A stretch of 64,000 nucleotides of DNA. It comes from Stutzerimonas kunmingensis (lineage in GTDB: Bacteria > Pseudomonadota > Gammaproteobacteria > Pseudomonadales > Pseudomonadaceae). The position numbers were made by a program, and so were the translations under genes. Shown piece after piece: positions 18,977 to 27,407 of this stretch. The notes under the pieces are model-generated. The model searched no databases. It was not told the DNA's origin and saw nothing but the letters and a program-made list of their open reading frames with translations. Each line of letters starts with the position of its first letter. Position 1 is the first letter of the stretch. The stretch is from positions 186,001 through 250,000 of the forward strand of contig NZ_JACXXG010000001.1 of assembly GCF_014764705.1 (NCBI RefSeq). The letters are read 5' to 3'.

Positions 18977-20500
18977 TTACTGGTTGGCGGCGGTGGGTAG
19001 GCCGTCGAGCAGGCGAGTGCCGTGGCCGCGAATCAGCTCGACGATGGTGCGCAGGTCGTCCAGCGTGGTTTCCGGGTTGAGCAGGGTGAACTTGAGGTGC
19101 TGGCGGCCCTCGACCACGGTGGCGGCGATCACCGCCGCGCCGGAGCGGAAGATCGCCTTGCGGATCTCGCGGTTGATCTCATCCAGACGCTCGTCGGCCA
19201 CGCCCGGGGCGACGAAACGGAACACCAGCGTGCTCAGGCGCGGGGCGAAGACCTCGAAGGCCGGGTCCTCGGCGAGCAGGCGATGGGTGTCGGCAGCGCG
19301 GTCGATGACCTCCTCGAACATCGCACCGATATGCTCGGCACCGAGGATGCGCAGGGTCAGCCAGAGCTTCAGCGCGTCGAAGCTGCGGGTGGTCTGGATG
19401 CTCTTGTTGACCAGGTTCGGCGTGCCCTCGCGGGTCTGGCTGCGCGGGTTGAGGTAGTCGGCGTGGTGAGTGATGTAGCTCAGGTGCTGACGCTGGCGAA
19501 CGAAGAAACCGCTGCAGCTGACCGGCTGGAAAAACGACTTGTGATAGTCGACGGTGACCGAGTCGGCATGTTCGATGCCGGCCAGCCAGTCGCGGTAGCG
19601 CGGTGCGACCAGCAGACCGCCGCCATAGGCCGCGTCGACGTGCAGCCAGACGCCATAGTGCTGGCACAGCGCGGCGATTTCCGGCAACGGATCGATGCTG
19701 CCGAAGTCGGTGGTGCCGGCGGTGGCGACCACGGCCATGGGCAGCTCGCCCAGGCGCTGACAGTCGGCCAGGGCCTGGGCCAACGCCGGCACGCTCATGC
19801 ACTGGGCACTGTCGGTTTCGATGCTGCGCACGGCGTCGTAGCCCAGGCCCAGCAGCGCGGCGGATTTCTGCACGCTGAAGTGGCTGGCGCGGGAGGCGAA
19901 GATACGCAGCCCGACGGCCTCGGCCGGTAGGCCATGGCGCAGGTTGCCGCCGTGGCCCGGCAATCGATTGCAGACATGCTCGCGGGCCAGCAGCAGGCCC
20001 ATCAGGTTGGACTGGGTGCCGCCGCTGGTGAACACGCCGTCGGCCTGGCCGCCGAGGCCGATACGCTCACAGGTCCAATCGATCAGGCGCTGTTCGATCA
20101 GCGTGCCGCCGGCGCTCTGGTCCCAGGTGTCCAGCGAAGAATTGAGCGACGACACCAGCACTTCGGCGAGCAGCGCCGGCAGCACCACCGGGCAGTTGAG
20201 GTGGGCGACGTAGCGCGGGTGGTGGAAGTACACCGCGTCGCGCAGGTAGAGCTGATCCAGCTCGCGTAGCGCGGCACCGGCGTCGCCCAGCGGGCGCTCC
20301 AGATCGACGCGTTCGAAATCGGCGGCCAGTTCCTGTGGAAGGATGCCGCTGAACGGCTGCTGCTGGCGCTGCAGACACTGCTGCACCAGGTTCAGCCCCT
20401 GCTGCATGAGCTGGCGGTAGTCATCGTGATTGCTGCGGGTGAACAGCCCGTTGCTGACGGGGCCGGGGGCGAAGGGCACTACGGTACTGGACGGGGTCAT
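18977..20500 (-). CDS. PLP-dependent amino acid decarboxylase, DesA-like
   Basis: A 507-residue group II decarboxylase. The PLP lysine is in VTVDYHKSFFQPVSCSGFF. The cofactor-holding Asp/Ala segment is WLHVDAAYGGGLL, and TSGGTQSNLMGLLLARE lies near residue 150. Enzymes of this clade in siderophore operons decarboxylate lysine to cadaverine, although ornithine or diaminobutyrate cannot be excluded. The start MTPSSTVVPF is preferred over three upstream ATGs because GAGGA sits at a good distance. It is the first gene of the leftward six-gene operon. Confidence 0.88.
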   Translation of the reverse strand: MTPSSTVVPFAPGPVSNGLFTRSNHDDYRQLMQQGLNLVQQCLQRQQQPFSGILPQELAADFERVDLERPLGDAGAALRELDQLYLRDAVYFHHPRYVAHLNCPVVLPALLAEVLVSSLNSSLDTWDQSAGGTLIEQRLIDWTCERIGLGGQADGVFTSGGTQSNLMGLLLAREHVCNRLPGHGGNLRHGLPAEAVGLRIFASRASHFSVQKSAALLGLGYDAVRSIETDSAQCMSVPALAQALADCQRLGELPMAVVATAGTTDFGSIDPLPEIAALCQHYGVWLHVDAAYGGGLLVAPRYRDWLAGIEHADSVTVDYHKSFFQPVSCSGFFVRQRQHLSYITHHADYLNPRSQTREGTPNLVNKSIQTTRSFDALKLWLTLRILGAEHIGAMFEEVIDRAADTHRLLAEDPAFEVFAPRLSTLVFRFVAPGVADERLDEINREIRKAIFRSGAAVIAATVVEGRQHLKFTLLNPETTLDDLRTIVELIRGHGTRLLDGLPTAANQ

Positions 20501-20614
20501 GCACATTCCTCGGGCCGAGCGCGGCCGCGACCCAGAGCGGGCCGTTTTCGCGGCTTCGGTGGTTTCTTGTCTGGCGGCTGGACCGCACGAAAGCATCTGC
20601 GAGGATGCCGTTTA

Positions 20615-20634
20615 ATCGAGAATAACTCTCAATT
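20615..20634 (-). promoter_or_regulatory. Fur-box-like palindrome upstream of siderophore operon
   Basis: The sequence GAGAATAACTCTC at 20618-20630 is a near-perfect inverted repeat. It closely resembles the GAGAAT-n-ATTCTC core of gammaproteobacterial Fur boxes. It lies about 120 bases before the decarboxylase start and downstream of the sigma-factor gene. Iron repression of the operon through Fur is therefore likely. This was judged by eye, without a scoring matrix. Confidence 0.6.
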
Positions 20635-20697
20635 GCGCAAGGGCACAGGCAAGACGAATCAGCGCGGAAAAACCATTACGGCGTCGAAGAAAAAAAG

Positions 20698-21195
20698 TTA
20701 CGGCCGCTCCAGCCGCTGGCGCGCCTTGGCCAGCTGGGCGATCACGGTATTCACCGAGATGCCAAGGCGTCCGGCTATCTCGGCCTGGCTGAGACCTTCC
20801 AGCCGGGCCAGTTCGAACACCTCGCGGCAACGCGGCGGCAGGTCATCGAGCTGGCGCAGCACGCACTGCAGCGCGCAGTGGTTTTCAACCAGCCCGCAAG
20901 GGTCGGCCTGCACGGCTTCGATGAGTTCGAGCGGAGCTTCGTCTGATGCACCGAGCAAGGCGCGATGGCGCATGGCGTCGCGGAGCAGATTGGTGGCGAT
21001 GCGAAAGAGATAGGCCTTGGGATTGTCGAGACGCTGCTCGGGCATGACCTGGGCGAGCTTCAGCCAGGCATCCTGCGCCAGGTCCTCGGCCAGCGTGCGA
21101 CAGCCGCCGAGGCGCGTGAGGTGGGCGACCAGTTGCTGGCGATGATGGACGTAACACTGCAGGCAGGAATCGGAAATCTTGTTGTTGTCGCGCAT
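20698..21195 (-). CDS. FecI-like ECF RNA polymerase sigma factor
   Basis: A 165-residue ECF sigma factor. Region 2 covers about residues 12-80 (EDLAQDAWLKL, NPKAYLFRIATNLLRDAMRHR). Region 4 covers about 112-162 (LPPRCREVFELARLEGLSQAEIAGRLGISVNTVIAQLAKAR). These features match iron-starvation sigma factors of the FecI/PvdS type. No FecR-type anti-sigma or TonB receptor gene is adjacent, which is unusual for this class. It sits directly upstream of the siderophore operon in the same orientation, about 200 bases from it, and probably helps to transcribe it. Confidence 0.85.
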   Translation of the reverse strand: MRDNNKISDSCLQCYVHHRQQLVAHLTRLGGCRTLAEDLAQDAWLKLAQVMPEQRLDNPKAYLFRIATNLLRDAMRHRALLGASDEAPLELIEAVQADPCGLVENHCALQCVLRQLDDLPPRCREVFELARLEGLSQAEIAGRLGISVNTVIAQLAKARQRLERP

Positions 21196-21236
21196 GGGAG
21201 CGTGCCACCGAGAGGGGCAACGAAACTATCCCAGAC

Positions 21237-21249
21237 GCGAACTATTCGC
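21237..21249 (-). promoter_or_regulatory. Short palindrome upstream of sigma-factor gene
   Basis: GCGAA-CTA-TTCGC is a perfect 5-3-5 inverted repeat about 45 bases before the sigma-factor start. It may be a diverged Fur site or another operator. The match to the Fur consensus is weaker than for the site at 20618. Confidence 0.3.
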
Positions 21250-21284
21250 AATTGCAGGCTTAATGCTGGCACGCCGGTCGGTGC

Positions 21285-23675
21285 TTATCCGTCCAGCGGC
21301 AGCTGCAGGTTGATCGGTCGACCGTTCTGCTGCAGGCGGCACTGCGCTGCCGGCTGCGGCCGTGCGTAGTGGAATCCCTGCAAGCTGGGGCAGCCGTTGA
21401 GCCGCAGGAACGCCGCCTGACGCTCGTTCTCCACGCCTTCGGCGACCACGTGCAGGCCGAGGTGGCTGGCCATGGTGAGGATGCCGCGCACCAGCGCGAC
21501 CGACTGTTCGCTATCCGGCAGCCCGCTGACGAACTCGCGGTCGATCTTGATGCCATCGAAGCGGAAGCGCTGCAGGTAGGTCAGCGAGGCGTAGCCGGTG
21601 CCGAAGTCGTCGAGCAGCAGCGGCAGTCCGGCGGCCTTCAGGCGGCCGAGGGTCTGCTGGACATGCTCATCGGCTTCGAGCAGCGCACTCTCGGTGACCT
21701 CCAGTTCCAGCATGCTCGCCGATGCGCCTTCTTCCTCAAGAATCGCCAGCAGGCTGCCGGCCAGATCCGCCTGGCGGAAGTCCAGTGGCGACAGGTTGAC
21801 CGCGATGCGCAGCGCATGCCCCATGGCGTGCCAGCGACAAGCCTGGCGGCAGGCCTCGCGAAACACCCAGCGGGTCGCTTCGATGATCATGCCGCTCTCT
21901 TCCAGCACCGGAATGAACTCCCCGGGCGGCACCAGGCCGCGGTCCGGCGAAGCCCAGCGCAGCAGGGCTTCCATGACTTCTGGCTCACCCTGGGCGTTGA
22001 CCTGCGGCTGGTAGTGCAGCACGAACTCTTCGTGATCCAGGGCGTGTCGCAGCGCCTGCTCCAGCTCACGGCGGCTGGCGGCTGCGTCGCTGAGTGCTTC
22101 GTTATAGATGACGGTGCGATTGCGTCCGGCGTCCTTGGCCGCATACAGAGCCAGGTCGACGCGCTTGAGCAGCTCGGTAGCGCTGTGCCGGCCGTCGCTG
22201 ACCGCGATGCCGATACTCGGGCTGACGAAGCACTCGTACTGACCGATGCGCACCGGCAGCTCGAAACGCTCGATGATGCTTTTCGCCAGCTGTTCCGCAC
22301 GCCGGGCATCGCTGCTGTCGAGCAACAGCATGAACTCGTCGCCACCGTTGCGCGAAAGCAGGGATTTTTCCGGCATCAGCTGGCCGAGGCGATCGCCGAT
22401 CTGTATCAGCAATTTGTCCCCTATTTCGTGGCCGAGGCTGTCGTTGATGCGCTTGAAGTGATCCAGGTCGAGGTAGAGCAGGCTCAACGGCAGGCGAGCT
22501 GCCAACAGCTGGTCGAGGCGCTGCATCAGGTAGTTGCGGTTGGCCAGCTGGGTCAGCGGATCGAAGTGGGCGAGAAAGCGCAGCCGTTGTTCGGCGCGCA
22601 GTCGGTCGCTGATATCGCGCAGCAGGACCAGGAAATGGCGCACGCCGTAGCGCTGGAAGGGCGTGCAGCTGATTTCCAGCGGAATGTCCTGACCGTTTCG
22701 GCGGCCGGTCAGCTCCAGCGTGGTGTTCGCCGGCGTGCTGCGCAGGCGCGCGGTGGCATCGCTCTCTGCCAGGCGGTCGCCCGGCAGGTTGCCGATGAGC
22801 TCCTCCGGGGTACAGCCGAACAGGGCGGCAGCCGCCGGGTTGGCCTGCAGCACGCGCAGCTCGCGGTCGACCACCAGCATGCCGATCGGCGCCGTGTCGA
22901 TCAGGTCGCGTAGCAGCTGTTCGCTTTCGCTGAGGGCCAGCTGCCGCTCGTGCAGCTGGTTCATCATGCGACTGAGGGTGGCGGCGAGCCGGCCGATCTC
23001 GTCGCGGCCGGCCACCGCCAGGGCCTGTGGCCGCTGGTCGATGGCGAACTGCCGTGCGGCCTGGTCGATGCGCGCCAGGCGGCGCGTCAGCAGGCGTCCG
23101 TAGATGCGGTTGAGGATCAGGCCGAGCAGCAGCAATAACGTAAGGGTCTGGGCCAGATAGAACCAGGCGTCACGCTTGGTCTGCGCGAGCATCGGCGTGA
23201 AGTCGTATTCGGCCAGCAGCGCTTCGCGCACCGGCGTGCCATCCTGTGCGACACGGTCCAGCGGGTAGATCGCCAGCTGTCGCGCGCCTTCGCCGGCCCA
23301 GGCGGGTCGACCGCTGTCGACACGGGCCTTGAGCGCGGCAGCGTCGATCAGCTCGAGCCGCTCGGCGGTCAGGCCCAGCCGGGTGGTGGCGATTATCTGC
23401 AGGTCAGGGCCGATCACCATTGCCCAGCGCACCCCCTCCAGGCTCGCCAGATCGGCCAGCTCCGTCTCCAGCTCGGCGTTGCGCCCCAGCCGGCGATGGT
23501 CGCTCAGGCTGCTCTGCAGCAGGGCGAGGTGCTGCGCGGTGTGGTCGCGCCAGTCGGTAAGCGTTTCCTCGATCCGCGTCGGCAGGTGCCAGGTGGTCAG
23601 GAGCACCGTGAACATCAGGCCGAAGATGCCCAGCAGCAGGGGCAGCGATTTTCGCAGCGACAATCTTGTCAGCAT
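21285..23675 (-). CDS. Membrane PAS-GGDEF-EAL cyclic-di-GMP protein
   Basis: A 796-residue protein. A membrane helix lies at about 10-28, followed by a periplasmic sensor region to about 165, a second helix at about 168-188 and a HAMP-like segment. A PAS domain lies at about 245-365, a GGDEF domain at about 370-530 and an EAL domain at about 545-785. The GGDEF active site reads NGGDEF-like (SRNGGDEFMLLL), so the core motif is kept. The EAL site looks complete: MEALLRW, DDFGTGYASL and the IKIDREFV segment. It probably hydrolyses c-di-GMP, and may also make it. Its start overlaps the lipoprotein gene upstream by seven bases. Confidence 0.92.
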   Translation of the reverse strand: MLTRLSLRKSLPLLLGIFGLMFTVLLTTWHLPTRIEETLTDWRDHTAQHLALLQSSLSDHRRLGRNAELETELADLASLEGVRWAMVIGPDLQIIATTRLGLTAERLELIDAAALKARVDSGRPAWAGEGARQLAIYPLDRVAQDGTPVREALLAEYDFTPMLAQTKRDAWFYLAQTLTLLLLLGLILNRIYGRLLTRRLARIDQAARQFAIDQRPQALAVAGRDEIGRLAATLSRMMNQLHERQLALSESEQLLRDLIDTAPIGMLVVDRELRVLQANPAAAALFGCTPEELIGNLPGDRLAESDATARLRSTPANTTLELTGRRNGQDIPLEISCTPFQRYGVRHFLVLLRDISDRLRAEQRLRFLAHFDPLTQLANRNYLMQRLDQLLAARLPLSLLYLDLDHFKRINDSLGHEIGDKLLIQIGDRLGQLMPEKSLLSRNGGDEFMLLLDSSDARRAEQLAKSIIERFELPVRIGQYECFVSPSIGIAVSDGRHSATELLKRVDLALYAAKDAGRNRTVIYNEALSDAAASRRELEQALRHALDHEEFVLHYQPQVNAQGEPEVMEALLRWASPDRGLVPPGEFIPVLEESGMIIEATRWVFREACRQACRWHAMGHALRIAVNLSPLDFRQADLAGSLLAILEEEGASASMLELEVTESALLEADEHVQQTLGRLKAAGLPLLLDDFGTGYASLTYLQRFRFDGIKIDREFVSGLPDSEQSVALVRGILTMASHLGLHVVAEGVENERQAAFLRLNGCPSLQGFHYARPQPAAQCRLQQNGRPINLQLPLDG

Positions 23676-24601
23676 TCGAGCACCTCACAGCGGGGGACCA
23701 GCCCCTCATGCCGGACGTTGTTCAGCAGTTGTCGTTCGCCCATGTACTGGTTCAGACGTTCGATGCTGCGGTGTAGCTGGCCGTCACGGAGCCATTCGCG
23801 ATTGACCGCGCGATCGCCCATGAGCAAGCCGTCCAGCGTGACCTGCAGCGCAGCGGGCGTCAGGCCCAGGCGTGCGAGCAGGTGTGGGTCGGTCTTGGCG
23901 CGCTGCTCCTGCCAGGCGCGCAAGGCGTCGAACCAGAGCGCTCTGAGGCGCCTGCGCTGCTCAGGATTGACCCGCTGGCGATCGACGACCAGAACGTCGA
24001 CGATCTCGCCCGGCAGTTGGCGGCTGTCGAAGATGCGGCGCGCGCCGCTGGCCTCCAGCGCTGGCCCTTCCGAGGCGAAGGTGATGACCGCATCGACACG
24101 GCCGGCGGCATACGCCTCGACCTGCTCATGAACCGGCAGGCTGACCACCTCCAGGTCTGCAATGGTCAGCTGCGCCTGATCAAGCACGCGGGAGAGGAAA
24201 TAGGCACCGAGCGCAGTGTTCTCCACGCCGATTCGCCGGCCGCGCAGGTCGTCGAGGGTGGCTATCGGCGCGCGGGCGAAAAGGACGTCCGCGCCAGCGG
24301 AAACATTGGTGACCAGGATGATCTCCAGATTCAGATCGGCGCTGGCTTGCAGCAGCAGCGTTTCGTCCAGGGTCAGCATGGCGGCATCCAGCATGCCATT
24401 GCGAAAGCCGCGCAGCACGCCGGTGGTGGTTGGGTACTCGACCAGGCGAACGCCGCTCGGCGCCGTCCAGTGCAGTTCGTCCGCCAGATAGAACGGGGCA
24501 TAGCCGAGCCAGCGGTTACTGCCGACCCGGACGGCGTCCGGGTCGGGCTGGCAGCCGAGCAAGGCGATGAACATCAGCAATATGATTGAGCCCCGGACCA
24601 T
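23669..24601 (-). CDS. Solute-binding lipoprotein (NMT1/SsuA-like)
   Basis: A 310-residue protein with a lipoprotein signal ending LLGCQ (Cys17). It has the fold of NMT1/THI5- and SsuA-like periplasmic binding proteins: SNRWLGYAPFYLADELHW at the N-terminus, RIGVENTALGAYFLSRVL near residue 120, then ITFASEGPALEASGARRIFDS. No ABC permease is nearby. Instead the gene overlaps the start of a membrane GGDEF/EAL protein, so it may bind a ligand and pass the signal to that partner. The start is supported by GGAG seven bases upstream. An upstream extension of 92 codons is not credible. Confidence 0.85.
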   Translation of the reverse strand: MVRGSIILLMFIALLGCQPDPDAVRVGSNRWLGYAPFYLADELHWTAPSGVRLVEYPTTTGVLRGFRNGMLDAAMLTLDETLLLQASADLNLEIILVTNVSAGADVLFARAPIATLDDLRGRRIGVENTALGAYFLSRVLDQAQLTIADLEVVSLPVHEQVEAYAAGRVDAVITFASEGPALEASGARRIFDSRQLPGEIVDVLVVDRQRVNPEQRRRLRALWFDALRAWQEQRAKTDPHLLARLGLTPAALQVTLDGLLMGDRAVNREWLRDGQLHRSIERLNQYMGERQLLNNVRHEGLVPRCEVLEC

Positions 24602-24846
24602 GCGATCACTCCGTGATACCTGTATGCCACCATAGCGAAACTGTACGGTCACGGGAATCCCTGCTAAAGCAGTGGGTATTCCCACCGAGTGCACTAGAGA
24701 ACTCGCCGTTAACGCGATGACCTGGGCCGTAATGCCTGCTGCGCGGACGTGGCAGCTGAGCTGCGACAACGTGTCCGGCGGGCACAAGCGCGCGTCTGGT
24801 AGCTTCCAGAACAAGAACTTCGCGTAGGACGCGACGGAGCGGAAGC

Positions 24847-26331
24847 TTGAAACGCAAGGCAGGACTACTGGCGGCACTCATATTGACCCTGACGCTGGTG
24901 CCAATGTGGGTCTTCGTTATCAATGAGATAAAGCACGAGCGCGTCCTCGCCACGGACGCCGCGCGCAACGACGCGATGAACCTGGCCACCGCCTTCGAGG
25001 CGCATGTGCACAGCGTGATAAGACTGATGGATACCGTGCTCCTGGATATGCGCGAAGACGTGCTGGAGCACGCCGATTTCGCCAGTTATGTGGACGAGGA
25101 GCTGGCTGTCTATGGCAATTTCCTCACGCAACTGGCAGTGATCGACAAGGACGGCCGACTGGTTTTTTCCAACCTCGACGCGAATATCAAGCCTGTGGAT
25201 CTAAGTGATCGCGAGCATTTCCGCGTACATCGGGACCACCCCGGGGAAGACCGCCTGTTCATCAGCAAGCCGGTGCTGGGCAGGGTGTCGAAACAGTGGA
25301 CCATCCAGTTCACTCGTCCCATTCATCAAGACGGTGAATTCGCCGGCGTTCTGGTGCTCTCCATTCCCACCAGCTTCTTCGCTGACTACTACCAGCAGAT
25401 AAACGTGGGCCCCAATGGCAGCATCGCGCTGGTTGGCACTGATCGCAGCTTGCGTGCGATTGCCGCGGGAGCGCCCGTCGTCGGTCGTTACGGGCGTTTC
25501 AAGGTGCCGGAAGACAAGCCCTATTTCGATCCGAATGCCCCTGCGCGCGGTTATTACGAAGGGGTGAGCGCGATCGATGGTGAGTATCGTCTGGGCGCCT
25601 ACCGGCGGCTCGCCGATGATGGGGTCGTGGTCGTGGTGCTGTTGTCGCCGAAGGATTTCATGGCTGCGTTCGATGAGCGCCGGGAGCTGCTGATTGCCTC
25701 CGCTGGCATCATCTCGCTGCTGCTGGCGGCGGTCGCGCTGCTGATATTCGTCCTGAGCAACCGCTATTTCCAGAGCACGGAAAAGCTGCGTCAGGCTCAC
25801 GATCAACTGGCGCAGCTGGCCAATACCGATGTGCTGACGGGGGTGAGCAGCCGTCGATCGTTCCTGGCCGGCCTGGAAGCCGAGCTTGCCCGGGCTCGCC
25901 GCCACGATGAAAGCCTCAGCCTGCTGATGCTCGACATCGACCACTTCAAGCGCGTCAACGATGTGCACGGCCATCCGATCGGCGACGCGGTGCTCAAGCA
26001 GTTCACCGCGACATGCGCCAGCATGCTGCGCGCGCACGATCTGTTCGGCCGTCTCGGTGGAGAGGAGTTTGCAATCGCACTGCCGCATACAGATCTCGAC
26101 GGCGCACGCAGTGTGGCTGAGAAGATCCGCATGGCCATCGAGCAGGCGCCATTGACGACCGCAGCGGGCAACATCGGGATCACGGTTAGCATCGGCGTGG
26201 CCCAGACGCATGCCGGGCAGCATGAGATCGATCAGTTGATCGCGTGGGCGGACAAGGCGCTCTATGACGCCAAGCACGGAGGTCGAAACCAGGTTCGCGT
26301 CGGCCGCCCGGAGGACGAAGCGGAAGGCTAA
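24847..26331 (+). CDS. Membrane diguanylate cyclase with Cache-type sensor
   Basis: A 494-residue protein starting with TTG, with GGAG seven bases upstream. A membrane helix lies at about 8-26. A large periplasmic dCache-like sensor domain follows (about 35-275, including DREHFRVHRD and ISKPVLGRVS). A second helix covers about 280-302, and then comes a GGDEF domain (about 330-485). The active site is RLGGEEF, fully conserved, so it should make c-di-GMP. It is divergent from the binding-lipoprotein/EAL pair, and the locus as a whole may tune c-di-GMP. Its terminator is also the left repeat of the mobile element that follows. Confidence 0.92.
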   Translation: MKRKAGLLAALILTLTLVPMWVFVINEIKHERVLATDAARNDAMNLATAFEAHVHSVIRLMDTVLLDMREDVLEHADFASYVDEELAVYGNFLTQLAVIDKDGRLVFSNLDANIKPVDLSDREHFRVHRDHPGEDRLFISKPVLGRVSKQWTIQFTRPIHQDGEFAGVLVLSIPTSFFADYYQQINVGPNGSIALVGTDRSLRAIAAGAPVVGRYGRFKVPEDKPYFDPNAPARGYYEGVSAIDGEYRLGAYRRLADDGVVVVVLLSPKDFMAAFDERRELLIASAGIISLLLAAVALLIFVLSNRYFQSTEKLRQAHDQLAQLANTDVLTGVSSRRSFLAGLEAELARARRHDESLSLLMLDIDHFKRVNDVHGHPIGDAVLKQFTATCASMLRAHDLFGRLGGEEFAIALPHTDLDGARSVAEKIRMAIEQAPLTTAAGNIGITVSIGVAQTHAGQHEIDQLIAWADKALYDAKHGGRNQVRVGRPEDEAEG

Positions 26332-26339
26332 ATCGCGGG

Positions 26340-26370
26340 CAATAAAAAAGCCGGCTTGTGGCCGGCTTTT
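26340..26370 (+). repeat. Left attachment repeat; bidirectional terminator
   Basis: This 31-bp sequence is identical to 34052-34082. It contains a hairpin with stem GCCGGC/GCCGGC and a TTGTG loop, flanked by A-rich and T-rich arms, so it can terminate transcription in both directions. It ends the rightward diguanylate cyclase gene nine bases after its stop. Identity of the two copies at the edges of the element marks it as the attachment core. Confidence 0.88.
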
Positions 26371-26537
26371 AATGAACATAAGCTTCTGATAATAAAGAAA
26401 ATATCAGTTCTCATGCTATGTGCCCCCACATTCCTTCCCACATATATCTAGCGCGTGACTGCTTTGATTCGTTAAGCCACTTAGCCTTACGTCGTTGACT
26501 ACAGATGGCTTGCGTTAGGGTAGAGAGGCGGGCTGAA

Positions 26538-26566
26538 GTAAAAGCCCCGCAAGGTGCGGGGCTCGG
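26538..26566 (-). terminator. Rho-independent terminator of DUF4258/HTH operon
   Basis: An 8-bp stem (AGCCCCGC/GCGGGGCT) with a five-base loop is followed on the minus strand by a run of T residues. It lies seven bases after the stop of the leftward HTH gene. Confidence 0.8.
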
Positions 26567-26572
26567 CGCAAA

Positions 26573-27031
26573 TTAGGCGCACTGGTCAATCTGTGCTTCC
26601 CAGCCCGCTTGGGTCTCAGTGAAGCAGAGCTTGCGTTCCTGGCGTTCAAGATTCTTGATCTGGGTTAGCAGAGCACGTATCTCTCCGCCCTCGTGCTGGA
26701 TCTCTAGAAAAAACTTCCGGAGATTCGCGTCCGCCAATTTGGGAATAGGATTTTCGCCGTATTCCCATTTCTTGACCGCATCTGCTGTGTAATCAATGAG
26801 TTCCCCAAGCGTTTTGCGGGACATTTTCAGCTCAGAGCGCAAAAAACGAAACTCGGCTCCAGTCAACCTGCTTTCTTTTTCGACGAGCGAATGGGCGATT
26901 GCTGTATGCAACTCCTTAATATCCGCAATGTTGAAATAGCTATCCCCACTACCGTCAGTAGTCTCGGTATAGCCATTGGCGAGCCAGACGTTGGGTAGGC
27001 CGCATGCTACGTAATGAAACATGCCAGACAT
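26573..27031 (-). CDS. HTH protein, probable antitoxin/repressor of pair
   Basis: A 152-residue protein. The N-terminal part (FHYVACGLPNVWLANGY) is a small domain often found in front of an Xre/MqsA-like helix-turn-helix. The HTH covers about residues 55-105 (LTGAEFRFLRSELKMSRKTLGELIDY, AVKKWEYGENPIP). The C-terminus is a helical, possibly coiled segment (IRALLTQIKNLERQERKL). It follows the DUF4258-like gene after one base. GGAGG six bases before this ATG decides the start over an earlier in-frame ATG. Its arrangement and the twin palindromes upstream of the operon suggest an autorepressing antitoxin. This has not been shown. Confidence 0.72.
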   Translation of the reverse strand: MSGMFHYVACGLPNVWLANGYTETTDGSGDSYFNIADIKELHTAIAHSLVEKESRLTGAEFRFLRSELKMSRKTLGELIDYTADAVKKWEYGENPIPKLADANLRKFFLEIQHEGGEIRALLTQIKNLERQERKLCFTETQAGWEAQIDQCA

Positions 27032-27032
27032 G

Positions 27033-27353
27033 TCAGTCCTCCTCTTTCGTTGCGAAAAGAACACGAAGTTGGCCTTCGGGCTTTAGCATATGAACATCCA
27101 CATAGATGGTGCCGTCACTGGTATGACATACCAGTTTTGCGTAAGTGCCGGTTTCTTCAAAATAGATGTATTCTTCCATGATGTCACCGTGCTCTAGACA
27201 CTCCCAGATCTCAGCCATATAGACGGCCTGACCCTTCATGGTCTGGTTGAGGTTAGCCTGATAGACTACCTTGCCCATATCTTCGGTGGCGAAGCGGCGG
27301 ATCTGCTCAAGAACGCGCCTGGGATGCCTAGCCATTTCCATGACTTTAGCCAT
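27033..27353 (-). CDS. DUF4258-like small protein, possible toxin
   Basis: A 106-residue protein. Its second half (IWECLEHGDIMEEYIYFEETG then KLVCHTSDGTIYVDVHML) resembles DUF4258 domains, which are compact RNase-like folds often paired with an HTH antitoxin. The N-terminus is basic and helical (MARHPRRVLEQIRRF). It is first in a two-gene operon with the HTH protein. The ATG used lies four bases after a GGGGGA; an in-frame ATG four codons upstream is possible. Codon use and base composition are AT-richer than in neighbouring chromosomal genes. Toxin activity is inferred only from family and gene order. Confidence 0.65.
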   Translation of the reverse strand: MAKVMEMARHPRRVLEQIRRFATEDMGKVVYQANLNQTMKGQAVYMAEIWECLEHGDIMEEYIYFEETGTYAKLVCHTSDGTIYVDVHMLKPEGQLRVLFATKEED

Positions 27354-27378
27354 GAAATCCCCCATGACTTAGCCGGCG

Positions 27379-27407
27379 AGTATAGGTATCTGATACCACT
27401 TTCGCAA
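27379..27407 (-). promoter_or_regulatory. Promoter of DUF4258/HTH operon
   Basis: On the minus strand, TTGCGA (27407-27402) and TATACT (27384-27379) are separated by exactly 17 bases. This is a good sigma-70 promoter about 25 bases before the first start codon. The spacer contains one of two identical palindromes, so a bound protein would block RNA polymerase. Confidence 0.72.

Noticed and set aside
17388..19457. Rightward frame of about 690 codons across the exporter, hydroxylase and decarboxylase genes
   Set aside because: It spans three real leftward genes in antisense, and its composition is typical of shadow frames.
21285..23675. Degenerate, inactive GGDEF site
   Set aside because: The residue before the motif differs from the usual Gly, but the core GGDEF letters are intact (NGGDEF). 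Loss of cyclase activity cannot be claimed.
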